From positions 1 through 64,000 of the forward strand of contig CAVKGV010000004.1 of assembly GCA_963656065.1 (NCBI GenBank): a stretch of 64,000 nt of DNA, written 5' to 3'. Positions 51,020-59,400 of this stretch are shown here, piece by piece. The notes beneath the pieces were generated by a model that made no database searches, was not told where the DNA came from, and saw only the letters and a list, made by a program, of their open reading frames with translations. Position 1 is the stretch's first letter. Each line of letters starts with the position of its first letter. Origin of the DNA: Hallerella sp963656065 (lineage in GTDB: Bacteria; Fibrobacterota; Fibrobacteria; Fibrobacterales; Fibrobacteraceae). Both the position numbers and the translations under genes were made by a program.

Positions 51020-51149
51020 GTCATCCTGGAGCGTAGCAGCGCGAAGCGATAGGATCCGTAGTCAGAGCTTAGAACTGAGAGTGAAGTGTGGAGAGTGGAA
51101 TGACATCGGACAGGGATTCTATCGGGTTCTTCGAACCCTCCAGAATGAC
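51020..51149. repeat. Inverted pair of REP-like elements, pair 1
   Basis: A forward copy at 51020-51056 (GTCATCCTGG to GATAGGATC) and a reverse copy at 51115-51149 (GATTCTATC to CAGAATGAC) face each other. Confidence 0.75.
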
Positions 51150-51170
51150 GTCGTGCATGAACGCTCTTCT

Positions 51171-51268
51171 GTCATCCTGGAGCGTAGCAGCGCGGAGTGA
51201 TAGGATCTATTTTCAAAAGAAACGCTGAAAATGGATTCTATCACTTCCTTCGGTCGTTCCAGAATGAC
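51171..51268. repeat. Inverted pair of REP-like elements, pair 2
   Basis: A forward copy at 51171-51207 and a reverse copy at 51234-51268, separated by 26 bases. The forward copy differs from pair 1 at only two or three positions. Confidence 0.75.
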
Positions 51269-51617
51269 GGTGTACGAAAACTGTTCGCTCCGCAGACAAC
51301 TCCACTCTCCACATTCAACTCTCCACACTCGAAGCTTAAACGTCCACGCTTCTAAGCACAAGACTCAGCGTGGCTGATTCTATCGCTCCGCTCCAGAATG
51401 ACAGGGTGGTTGCAAGGAAGGGGGACCTTGGCCTTCGCAACTCGGAAAGGCCGCCGACAGGTCGCTTGGCGACAAAAGCCTAGACGTCCGTGGACTACTC
51501 CCTCATCCCTAATCCCTAGGAGCTTAAATGTCCGCGACTCTAAGATCTATCAACTAAGCTCTGAACTCCGGTCGTTCCAGAATGACAGAGAACTGAGAAT
51601 CCTCCAGAACGACGCCT

Positions 51618-52370
51618 TCAGTGAAGCGGAACAGGGAAGTCTCGGCGCGCGGTCAAAACGTCTTCTATATCCAGCGAAATTCGGAAAACGCCTTCTTCGG
51701 CGGATGCTTTCAAAATTTCCTCGCCGTTTGGGCCAAAGGCGCAGCTGTTCGCAAAGCCTTTTCCCGCCCGGGTCGCGGCGAGAACGTAACACTGGTTTTC
51801 GATTGCCCGTGCGCGGAGAAGCGTTTCAAAGTGCATCACGCGCGCTCTGGGCCATTCCGCCTGGACGCAGAAAATGTTTGCGCCTTGTCGTCGCGCTTCG
51901 CGAAAGTCTTCGGGAAATCGCAGGTCGAAGCAGATGGACGGAGAAACGGTAAAATCTTTCCATGTGAAAAGAATCGCGGAAGTTCCCGGAGCGAATCGCT
52001 TTTTTTCATCGGCAAACGGGTGGCGCTTCCTGTAAATTTTTTGGGGAAGCGAATGCCCGGGTTCAAAAATTCCGGTCCAGTTCCGAAACGCAAAATCGCC
52101 GTGTGAAAATTTTTCGATGCCTCCGCCGAGAACAAGGCAGTCTGTTTCGTCGGCGAGAACCTGTAAAAATCGGACGATAGGGGATTCCGGTTCGATTGTT
52201 TCGGCAAGCGATTCTTCCGGTCGCGTGAGAAATCCCGTAGCGAACATCTCCGGAAAAACGATGAGGCTTCCGGGGGCGGGACTTTTTTGCAGGACCATTT
52301 CACGCGTATGGGCAAAGGATAATGCTTTGTCGCTTTGCGGTTCTGACTGGATGAGATAAGCGTTTGCCAT
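51618..52370 (-). CDS. Carbon-nitrogen hydrolase (omega-amidase-like)
   Basis: A 250-residue nitrilase-superfamily amidohydrolase. The catalytic triad is E41 (VFPEMFATGF), K115 (KIYRKRHPF) and C147 (SICFDLRFPE). The short length and the MFATGF motif resemble YafV/omega-amidase proteins that hydrolyse alpha-keto-glutaramate or related amides. The ATG at 52370 is preferred over a TTG three codons upstream. TACTTT on the minus strand ends seven bases before it, suggesting a leaderless start. Confidence 0.88.
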   Translation of the reverse strand: MANAYLIQSEPQSDKALSFAHTREMVLQKSPAPGSLIVFPEMFATGFLTRPEESLAETIEPESPIVRFLQVLADETDCLVLGGGIEKFSHGDFAFRNWTGIFEPGHSLPQKIYRKRHPFADEKKRFAPGTSAILFTWKDFTVSPSICFDLRFPEDFREARRQGANIFCVQAEWPRARVMHFETLLRARAIENQCYVLAATRAGKGFANSCAFGPNGEEILKASAEEGVFRISLDIEDVLTARRDFPVPLH

Positions 52371-52408
52371 TTTCGTCAAAGTAGAAAATATATATTTTAT
52401 GACCTGAT

Positions 52409-54763
52409 ATGCTAAAACGAATTTTTGCCCTCTTCGGCGTGTTTTTTTCGGCGTTTGCGAGTGCTGCTCCGACGCCTATCATCGGAACGGTCGTCGAGTC
52501 CGAGGACCACCCGCTTTCTTCGGTGGCGATTCTCTATGAATCGGGCAGGACGCTCGGCGAAACGGATGGGAATGGGCGCTTTGAACTCACTGCGGATTCC
52601 CGGAGCGCGAAGCTTGTCTTTGCGAAAGACGGTTTCGATACGCTGCATGTATCGCTTGACGATTTTGCGGATTTGCTCGATATCGTCGTCGTGTTGCATC
52701 CGAATGTACGGAATCTCGGCGAAAGTACGATTATCGGCGGCGGAACGCGGGTCGAGTGGCCCGAGCCTTCGCATATCACGGTCGAAAAGCTGGAAGACGT
52801 CGTCGGGATGCGCTTTGACCTCGCGGAACTGATGTCCTCGTTTGAAGGGGTTTCGGGGCAGAAGGATTTTTCGAGCGCGCTTTTTTATGACGGTTCGCGG
52901 GCGGATGAAGTCGGCTACCACCTGGGGCGGCTTCGCATCCCGAACATGCGGCACCTCGATATCGGCTTTCCGGGAAACCTTTCCGTCATCAACCCGCACC
53001 TCCTAAAGTCCGTCGAAATTTACGACAATTACGGTGAGGGTCCCGTGGGGCAAGGCCTTGCCACTTCTGTCGATTACATTCCGGAAACGCTTTCGGGCGA
53101 AGAGTTTGAAATCGGGCTTTCGGCGGGAACGACCATGCGCGAAGTGACGGTCGGCGGACCGTTCCTGTTCTGGGATTCCTTCCGGTTCAGCTTCCGCTTC
53201 CTAGATGCCGAAATGCTCAAGAACATGGGCGAAAAGTTTTTTACCGAGTTCCGCAAGCGGGATTCGAGCTGTGAAGACTGCTCCACGGAAAACTCGGATT
53301 CGTTCAGCCTTACGTCATACGATCTCTTTGCGCAGCTCGCCGGGCACGATTCCTTGGACAACCGTTGGATGGTAAACGGGGTTTACAGCAGCGACGAATA
53401 TGTGGTCAGGCAGGATACGACGACATCGCTCGAAACGTCGAACAGTGTCGATATCATCCGCGGTCATCGGGCTTACGGGGTTCTCGGGTTCGAATACGCC
53501 TCCGCTCTCGGAACGAGCTTCCACGCCGGGGTTGTCCGCGAAGAAGCTTCCGACACGCTTCGCGATACGACGGGCTACCGCCAGGATGCGCTTCCCGAAA
53601 ATGCGACATTCATCGACGGCTACGAGCAGGACAAGACGACTTTTTCCGTGGGAATGGACAAGAAGTTTCCGGGGCGGATCTTCGGGTCGGAACTTTCCGG
53701 GGCTATCCTTTACGAACATCACCTCGTGACGCGGAAATGGCCCGACTTCTCGAAGACGCAAAAGACCGAGCTGAATACGGGCGTCCTTTCGGGGTCGAGC
53801 CGCTTGACGTGGACTAGCGATGCGCAGAAGACAATCTTTGCATTCGGGGCGTTGGCGGATTTTTGCGGACACGGTTCGCCGATGGTTTCGCTCGACTTTG
53901 ACCGGAACCTTTCGGCAGGCGTTCCCGGAACGCTTCCGGGGGAAGGTTTTCGGCTGTTCGGAAATGCGGCGTGGCGTGGCGACTTTCGGGAAGTCTGGTC
54001 GGACGGAAAGCTCGAAAGCGATATCGTGACAGGTTCTTCGGCGAAGCTCGGCGCGGGATTTTCGAAAAAGCGTTTCAGCGTAAGCGCTCACGGTTTCGGA
54101 CGGTTTTATCTGAATCCGGAATTGCCCGTTCCGCTCGCCTATGCGCATTACCGCGAACTGTCAAATGCGGACAACGCCTGGGTCCTCGGGGCCGCGGCAA
54201 AGGTCGAGGCGCGAACTTTGCACCACTTCGCCCTCGGCTTGAATCTTTCGTCGGTCTATGGCGAATATTCGTTGGATGATGGGCGCTCTCTTCCGTGGGA
54301 GGCAAATTCCCGGCTGGACATGGCGACATCGCTTCGCTACTATCCGCGAAAGGATTCCCTGGTTTCGGTAATTCTCACGCACCACGCCGGGTGGCATCGC
54401 CCGCTCTACTATTACCGGATCAAACCTTCGAATTCTTCGACTGGCGTTCTCGGAACACGGGAAATTCGCGATTACAACGAGTTTACGGATCTGTTCCGCA
54501 CGGATGTCCGGGTGAACCTCGACTTGCCCGGACGACTGTTCTTCTTCCGAAAGGTGCGTTTCTATGTCGAAGCGGACAACGTATTTTCTGCGTTAGACAT
54601 CGATGCCTTGAAATTCCTCGGAACGGACAATGCGCGGGAACGCTCGCAGGTTTCCAGGGATAACGATGGGCGTTCATCGAACGGCTTTGACCTGGTGCCT
54701 TTCATGGCGAAGGGCATGGGAATTTACTTGCAGTTCGGCGTTGAGGCGAATTTTGCGATTTAA
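52409..54763 (+). CDS. TonB-dependent receptor-like outer-membrane protein
   Basis: A 784-residue protein: signal peptide (1-19, FSAFASAAP), a carboxypeptidase-regulatory-like domain (20-95: IIGTVVESEDHPLSSVAILYESGR...), a plug-like region (100-210: FSSALFYDGSRADEVGYHLG, LLKSVEIYDNYGEGPVGQGL) and a long beta-barrel ending in the typical terminal aromatic strand MAKGMGIYLQFGVEANFAI. The plug is shorter than in classical receptors and no TonB box is clear after the signal. Function is probably uptake of an unknown ligand or surface assembly. It overlaps the next gene by a few codons. Confidence 0.75.
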   Translation: MLKRIFALFGVFFSAFASAAPTPIIGTVVESEDHPLSSVAILYESGRTLGETDGNGRFELTADSRSAKLVFAKDGFDTLHVSLDDFADLLDIVVVLHPNVRNLGESTIIGGGTRVEWPEPSHITVEKLEDVVGMRFDLAELMSSFEGVSGQKDFSSALFYDGSRADEVGYHLGRLRIPNMRHLDIGFPGNLSVINPHLLKSVEIYDNYGEGPVGQGLATSVDYIPETLSGEEFEIGLSAGTTMREVTVGGPFLFWDSFRFSFRFLDAEMLKNMGEKFFTEFRKRDSSCEDCSTENSDSFSLTSYDLFAQLAGHDSLDNRWMVNGVYSSDEYVVRQDTTTSLETSNSVDIIRGHRAYGVLGFEYASALGTSFHAGVVREEASDTLRDTTGYRQDALPENATFIDGYEQDKTTFSVGMDKKFPGRIFGSELSGAILYEHHLVTRKWPDFSKTQKTELNTGVLSGSSRLTWTSDAQKTIFAFGALADFCGHGSPMVSLDFDRNLSAGVPGTLPGEGFRLFGNAAWRGDFREVWSDGKLESDIVTGSSAKLGAGFSKKRFSVSAHGFGRFYLNPELPVPLAYAHYRELSNADNAWVLGAAAKVEARTLHHFALGLNLSSVYGEYSLDDGRSLPWEANSRLDMATSLRYYPRKDSLVSVILTHHAGWHRPLYYYRIKPSNSSTGVLGTREIRDYNEFTDLFRTDVRVNLDLPGRLFFFRKVRFYVEADNVFSALDIDALKFLGTDNARERSQVSRDNDGRSSNGFDLVPFMAKGMGIYLQFGVEANFAI

Positions 54764-55472
54764 AATCTGGGCGATTCTCGGAATTTCGCTCTGTGTTTCC
54801 GCTTTTTCCGAAGAGATTTTCCAGCCAAAACATCCGGCGAAGCCTCTGCGCTTTTGTCGCGCGTATGCCGAGTGGGAAAATTTTGTCCGCAACGACTCCT
54901 CGTATGTCGATATAACGCATTTCCCGTTTGTATCCCTGGATTTGCGCTATGCGACTTTTGAAAACATCACCGGGCACGATCTGTATTGCGGTGCAAAACG
55001 CGCTTACTTGCAGCTGGACGCTGCCAAGAAATTTCGCAGGGCCATTCGGCTGTTGCAACGGGAAAGGCCCGGATTTCGCTTCGTCATTTTCGATGCGTCG
55101 CGACCTGTCTATGCCCAGGCGAAACTTCGCGAAACGGTCGTCGGAACACCGTTTGCCGATTATGTTTCTAGTCCGCGGCGCGGCAGTGTGCACAATTTCG
55201 GATTTGCGTTAGACCTGACCATCGCGGATTCTTCCGGGGCGCTTCTTGACATGGGAACGGATTTCGATTCCTTTGAAAACCGTGCCGGGAAAAGGGGCGA
55301 ACCCGAGGCCTTGGAAAACGGAACGCTCACCGCATTGCAGGTTGAAAATCGCGAACTTCTCCGCCGGGTGATGCTCGGCGCGGGCTTTCTTCCGCTCGTT
55401 TCGGAGTGGTGGCATTTCAACGCGATAGCGTCTAAAAAAATTCGGGCAACTGGCGAACTCCCGCCCTTTTGA
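54753..55472 (+). CDS. VanX-type D-alanyl-D-alanine dipeptidase
   Basis: A 239-residue periplasmic zinc dipeptidase. The motif SVHNFGFALDLTI near residue 145 supplies zinc ligands His and Asp, EWWHF near 217 the catalytic Glu and third His, and FDASRPVYAQ the substrate-binding arginine region. Signal peptide around residues 5-20 (AILGISLCVSAFSEE). No ATG is available; TTG at 54753 or 54741, inside the end of the receptor gene, must be used. No van resistance genes are nearby, so peptidoglycan dipeptide recycling is the likely role. The 3' end overlaps tsaC/sua5 by 41 bases, convergent. Confidence 0.82.
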   Translation: MRFKIWAILGISLCVSAFSEEIFQPKHPAKPLRFCRAYAEWENFVRNDSSYVDITHFPFVSLDLRYATFENITGHDLYCGAKRAYLQLDAAKKFRRAIRLLQRERPGFRFVIFDASRPVYAQAKLRETVVGTPFADYVSSPRRGSVHNFGFALDLTIADSSGALLDMGTDFDSFENRAGKRGEPEALENGTLTALQVENRELLRRVMLGAGFLPLVSEWWHFNAIASKKIRATGELPPF

Positions 55473-56403
55473 GCCTATCGTTGCAGGCGATGCCTAGACC
55501 TACATTTGGAATCGGATCGACGAGAATCAGCTTGTTTTTCGGATTGTCCATCTGGCGCATCATCGCGTAGAGATTCGCGGTCGCTTCTTTCATGTCGCCG
55601 GACGTTGAAAGGTTGACCGTCGGCGGGATGACGGATTCCTGGTCGCCGAATGCGATTCGCACGGTTTCCTTGGGAATCCTGGCGTCTGCGGGAAGCGGTC
55701 CGTAAAACAGCGGGACTTGCGGACGGTAATGCCTGTCGATCATTCCCGGAGCGGGCATCGGGCCTTTGGGATTGGACTTTGACGCGTGAATGGTGACGTT
55801 TCCCGCGATCTCTTTCACCATTTCTGGCGTGATGCCACCCGGGCGCAAGATGACGGGCTCCCCGTTTGGAAATGAAATAATCGTACTTTCGACGCCGACC
55901 TGGCAGGAGCCTCCATCGACAATCCCGTCGATTACATTTCCGAGCTGTTCCGCAACATGCATTGCAGTCGTCGGACTGACATGCTGGAAGAGGTTCGCGC
56001 TGGGGGCCGCCAAAGGAACACCGGAAAGCCGGATGATTTCTTGTGCCACGGGATGGTTGGGAAAACGCACCGCAACCGTTGGAAGTCCGCTTGTCGCCAA
56101 GTCCGGAATTTTTTCCGTTTTCGGAAGGACGAGCGTCATCGGCCCGGGCCAATAGGCTTTGGCAAGAACTTGTGCCTTTTCGGGAATTTCCGCGGCGACT
56201 TCCTGGATTTCGTCGAACGCTGAAATGTGGACGATCAGCGGGTCGAAATGCGGACGCTTTTTCGCTTCGAAAATCTTGGCCAGTGCATTCGGGTCAAAGG
56301 CGTTCCCGGCGAGACCGTAAACCGTCTCGGTGGGAATGGCGACGATGCCTCCGTCTTTTAAAATTTGGGCGGCGGCTTCAGGAGATGTCCATGGAGGAAA
56401 CAT
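55432..56403 (-). CDS. L-threonylcarbamoyladenylate synthase (Sua5/YwlC type)
   Basis: A 323-residue enzyme making threonylcarbamoyl-AMP for the t6A37 tRNA modification. The YrdC domain is intact: IVAIPTETVYGLAGNAFDP (23-41), FEAKKRPHFDPLIVHI (44-59), LAAPSANLF and the SCQVGVESTI block. A C-terminal Sua5 domain (MPAPGMIDRHYRPQVPL onward) makes it the long form. It begins two bases after the DUF349 stop, so the two genes are probably co-transcribed. Confidence 0.93.
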   Translation of the reverse strand: MFPPWTSPEAAAQILKDGGIVAIPTETVYGLAGNAFDPNALAKIFEAKKRPHFDPLIVHISAFDEIQEVAAEIPEKAQVLAKAYWPGPMTLVLPKTEKIPDLATSGLPTVAVRFPNHPVAQEIIRLSGVPLAAPSANLFQHVSPTTAMHVAEQLGNVIDGIVDGGSCQVGVESTIISFPNGEPVILRPGGITPEMVKEIAGNVTIHASKSNPKGPMPAPGMIDRHYRPQVPLFYGPLPADARIPKETVRIAFGDQESVIPPTVNLSTSGDMKEATANLYAMMRQMDNPKNKLILVDPIPNVGLGIACNDRLKRAGVRQLPEFF

Positions 56404-56404
56404 T

Positions 56405-59272
56405 TTACGCTTCGGGTTGTCTGTCTTCTGGCTTGTTTCCGAAAATCGCGTCGCAAGCCGAATTGAAACGCTTCCAGATTTTGTCGGAATCCTTGCGGGG
56501 GACCGCTCCGATTTCCTTCCAGTGGCGACGGAGCTGCTTGACGACGTTCATCGCTTCCCGGCGGGTTTCCTCGGTGAGGTTTTCGAGCAGGCGTTCCGCT
56601 TCTTCACAGAGGCGGAGCTTGTTCTGCAGGTTGTTCTCACGGGCCTGTTCCTGGATATCGAGCTGGTCGCGGCGGCGGTTGAAAAAGTCGTCGCAGGCGT
56701 TGCGGAATTTCTTGTACAGCTCCTGTTCTTCGACGCCTGTACGAGGCAGATCTCTCCAGTCGGCTTGCAGTTTTTTGACCGTGTCCGCACTTTCGCCGGA
56801 ACCGGCTGTCTCGACAAGGGCCGTGACCGTCGAAATCATGGAAATTTTCTTGGCCTTCGCTTCGTTTGCGATTTTCTGGAATTCGGGATCGACCGCGGCG
56901 CGCTTTTCGGCGAACTTGTCGAGGATGGCGCTGTAGCGGTCCCAGATGGCATCCACTTTTTCTTTCGGGACCATCCCGATGGTTTTCCATTCCGCGATGA
57001 CGGCTTTTACCGCTTTAATGGAATCCTGGTTTTGCGGGTCGAAATCCATCTCTTCGAGCTTTTGGCACAGGGCTTCTTTCGCTTCGAGATTTTTGATCTT
57101 GGCCTGGTCCATTTCTTCAAAGTGGGCGCGCTTGCGGGTAAAGAACGCATCGCAGGCATTGCGAAAACGGGTCCAGATTTCTTCGGATTTGGAACGCGGG
57201 ACAGGCCCGGATTCTTTCCACTCCTCCTGCAACTTGCGGAATTCGTTGGATGTAGCGTTCCAGTCTGCGGATTCGGACAGCGCTTCCGCCTTTTCGCAAA
57301 GCTCGATTTTCTTTTGGTAGTTCGCTTCGCGGAGAATGTCTTCTTGCTTGACGAATTCCCGGTGCTTGCCGTAAAAGGCCGTTTCGGCGGCGCGGAACCT
57401 GTCCCAGAGCGGCTGGACATTTTCCTTTGGAACCATGCCGATGGTTTTCCACTTTTCCTGGAGTTCCTGCATGGTCTTGTACTTGTCGCGCCAATTGGTT
57501 TCGCTTTCGTTCGAAAGCTCTTCCACCTGTTTGCAAATGTTTTCCTTTTCCGCGAGGTTTTTACGGCGTTCCTCTTCCTGTTCCTTGATGAACGGTTCGC
57601 ACTTGGCGGTGATTTCTTCAAAGAGTGCGCGGAACTTGTCGCGGAATTCGTTGAAGCGCGCTGCGGAAACTGGACCGATAGCCTTCCATTGATTTGTCAG
57701 GCTGCGCAGTTTTGGCAAGGTGTCTTTCGTCGCTTCTTCCTTGGCGAGTGCGGACATTTCTTCGAGTAGTGCTTCCCTGTCGTGTTCGTTGTGCCAGGAT
57801 TCCCATTCCTGCATTTCCTTGAAACGTTCCGTCGCATCCTGGTATTCTTTCCAGATTTCCTTGTAGCGGAACTTGTCTTCGCCGACGATTTCTTTCCAGG
57901 ACTTGTAGGCTTCGCGAAGCTTTTGGGAAATATCCTTGAAATTTCCGTTTTCGTCGATTTTCTTTACATCGTCGATAATCGCGCGAAGCTTCTCCGCGTT
58001 GGCGTTGAAAATTTTTTCTTCGTCTTCGCGTTTTTTTGCAAAGCGTTCGGTAATCTTGTTTCTGAGCGCGTTGTATGTCTGGAGTTCCGGATCGTCGCCT
58101 TCCATGAGAGGCATCGATTCCCATTTGCGGACAAGAGCCTTGACTTTGTGGTCAGCGGTCTTGGAATAGTCGTCGGATTCGGCGAGGAGCGAAAGCTGGG
58201 CGAGAATCTCTGCGCGGGATGCCTTGCTTTCGGAGGCGTTTTCCACTTCGTTCTGGGCGAGACGGTTGAAGCGTTCCACGGACATCTTGAAGAGACCCGT
58301 AATGGCGGATTCCGGGTTGTCGTTTTCCGCTTCGAACTTGGCGATAAGTCCTTCGATGGCTTCCTTGTTTTCGGAGACGCCCGTTTCGAGCAACTTGTCG
58401 ATTTGGGATAGCAGGCTTTCGAGTTCTTTTTGCTTGTTTGCCTTTGCGCTCGTCTCGGCGTTTTCCTTGTCGATGCGGGACTGTTCTTCGGCGCGGCGGT
58501 TCTCGTAGCTGGCGATAATCCGGTCGAGATCCGCCTGTGCCGGTCCCATTCCGAGCTCGGCTGCCATCTGGAGAACCTTGTCGAAAGCCGCCTTGTTTGT
58601 CATGAAATCCTTGGCGTCCGAAAGTCGCTGCGCCTGTTGGATGATGGCGTCCCGCTTGTGGAACAGAAGAAGCATCTCGTTTTTTTCTTCTTCCTGCTTG
58701 GTGGGCTTCTGCAGGGCTTTGCGCTTTTCCGCAGCTTTTTGGCGGACTTCCGTGTGGCGGGAATTCTGGGCTATATTTTGCAGGATGTTTTCGCGGTCGA
58801 TTCGTTCTACGGCTGCCAGGGCGATTTCCGCCTTTGCGTCCTTGAGGGCGACCAGTTCGAGAACGCTTTGCTTTGTCGTTTTCTGGACCAGTGCGAGTTT
58901 CAGTTCGGAATTCGGCATGGACTTGAGCAAGTCATCGGCAAACCGCGTCCCGGCGATAGCCTGGATGGCGTCAAGTTCCTTTTTTCCGGGAACTTCGCGG
59001 AAGTTCTTGAGATGTTCTGAAAGGGTTTCCTGCAAGCGAACTTCGGCATCGCGCTTGTTGGAAAGGTCTGTTTCGGAGGCGAGGATCTTTTGGAGCGTCT
59101 CCGCGTCGGTGATCTTGCGGATGGCGATATTTCGGATTTTTGGGTCGGCATCGTTCATGGCGACGTTCGAGAGCGTGCTCTGGTTCGAAGCGTCTAGTTT
59201 TGCGACAGCGGTCGCCCGAACTTCGGGGTTGGAATTCTGCCAATCGGGTCTAAATAAATTAAAAAATCCCAT
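56405..59272 (-). CDS. DUF349 repeat protein
   Basis: A 955-residue soluble protein made of charged helices. At least seven DUF349-type repeats are seen between residues 410 and 950, with the pattern ...W+x(I/L)G.VP...x.(I/L)W.RF+.A.DAFF... (for instance LQEKWKTIGMVPKENVQPLWDRF and LRRHWKEIGAVPRKDSDKIWKRF). The N-terminal 250 residues are HEAT-like alpha repeats (VRATAVAKLDASNQSTLS, IRNIAIRKITDAETL). Function is unknown; single-copy relatives occur in many bacteria. GGAG lies before the ATG. Divergent from priA with 128 bases between. Confidence 0.85.
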   Translation of the reverse strand: MGFFNLFRPDWQNSNPEVRATAVAKLDASNQSTLSNVAMNDADPKIRNIAIRKITDAETLQKILASETDLSNKRDAEVRLQETLSEHLKNFREVPGKKELDAIQAIAGTRFADDLLKSMPNSELKLALVQKTTKQSVLELVALKDAKAEIALAAVERIDRENILQNIAQNSRHTEVRQKAAEKRKALQKPTKQEEEKNEMLLLFHKRDAIIQQAQRLSDAKDFMTNKAAFDKVLQMAAELGMGPAQADLDRIIASYENRRAEEQSRIDKENAETSAKANKQKELESLLSQIDKLLETGVSENKEAIEGLIAKFEAENDNPESAITGLFKMSVERFNRLAQNEVENASESKASRAEILAQLSLLAESDDYSKTADHKVKALVRKWESMPLMEGDDPELQTYNALRNKITERFAKKREDEEKIFNANAEKLRAIIDDVKKIDENGNFKDISQKLREAYKSWKEIVGEDKFRYKEIWKEYQDATERFKEMQEWESWHNEHDREALLEEMSALAKEEATKDTLPKLRSLTNQWKAIGPVSAARFNEFRDKFRALFEEITAKCEPFIKEQEEERRKNLAEKENICKQVEELSNESETNWRDKYKTMQELQEKWKTIGMVPKENVQPLWDRFRAAETAFYGKHREFVKQEDILREANYQKKIELCEKAEALSESADWNATSNEFRKLQEEWKESGPVPRSKSEEIWTRFRNACDAFFTRKRAHFEEMDQAKIKNLEAKEALCQKLEEMDFDPQNQDSIKAVKAVIAEWKTIGMVPKEKVDAIWDRYSAILDKFAEKRAAVDPEFQKIANEAKAKKISMISTVTALVETAGSGESADTVKKLQADWRDLPRTGVEEQELYKKFRNACDDFFNRRRDQLDIQEQARENNLQNKLRLCEEAERLLENLTEETRREAMNVVKQLRRHWKEIGAVPRKDSDKIWKRFNSACDAIFGNKPEDRQPEA

Positions 59273-59388
59273 AGAGTGTTCTCCAAAACAAGGTGCACCG
59301 GATGGCGCACGGATAAACTCAATCTAAATAAAATTCCAAAGACAAATTTGGCTCTTCCTAGAAAAAGTTTCAAAAAACGCAAAAGAGC

Positions 59389-59394
59389 TATCTT
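59389..59394 (+). promoter_or_regulatory. Putative -10 element TATCTT for a leaderless transcript
   Basis: TATCTT ends six bases before the priA ATG at 59401. No Shine-Dalgarno is present. Confidence 0.4.
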
Positions 59395-59400
59395 TGATGC

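Larger units (their letters stand above)
50968..51617. repeat. 650-base non-coding patch of nested inverted repeats
   Basis: No credible gene lies here. Five copies of a short element share the ends GTCATyCTGGA and GATAGrATC: two in one orientation (51020-51056, 51171-51207) and three in the other (51115-51149, 51234-51268, 51376-51402), plus a partial copy near 51567-51585. Longer-range perfect inverted repeats link 51063-51072 with 51554-51563 and 51086-51096 with 51318-51328. The arrangement would fold into large hairpins. Confidence 0.8.

Noticed and set aside
56330..57769. A 479-codon plus-strand frame opposite the DUF349 gene
   Set aside because: It is Phe/Val-rich antisense of a Lys/Glu helical repeat protein and holds no independent motif.
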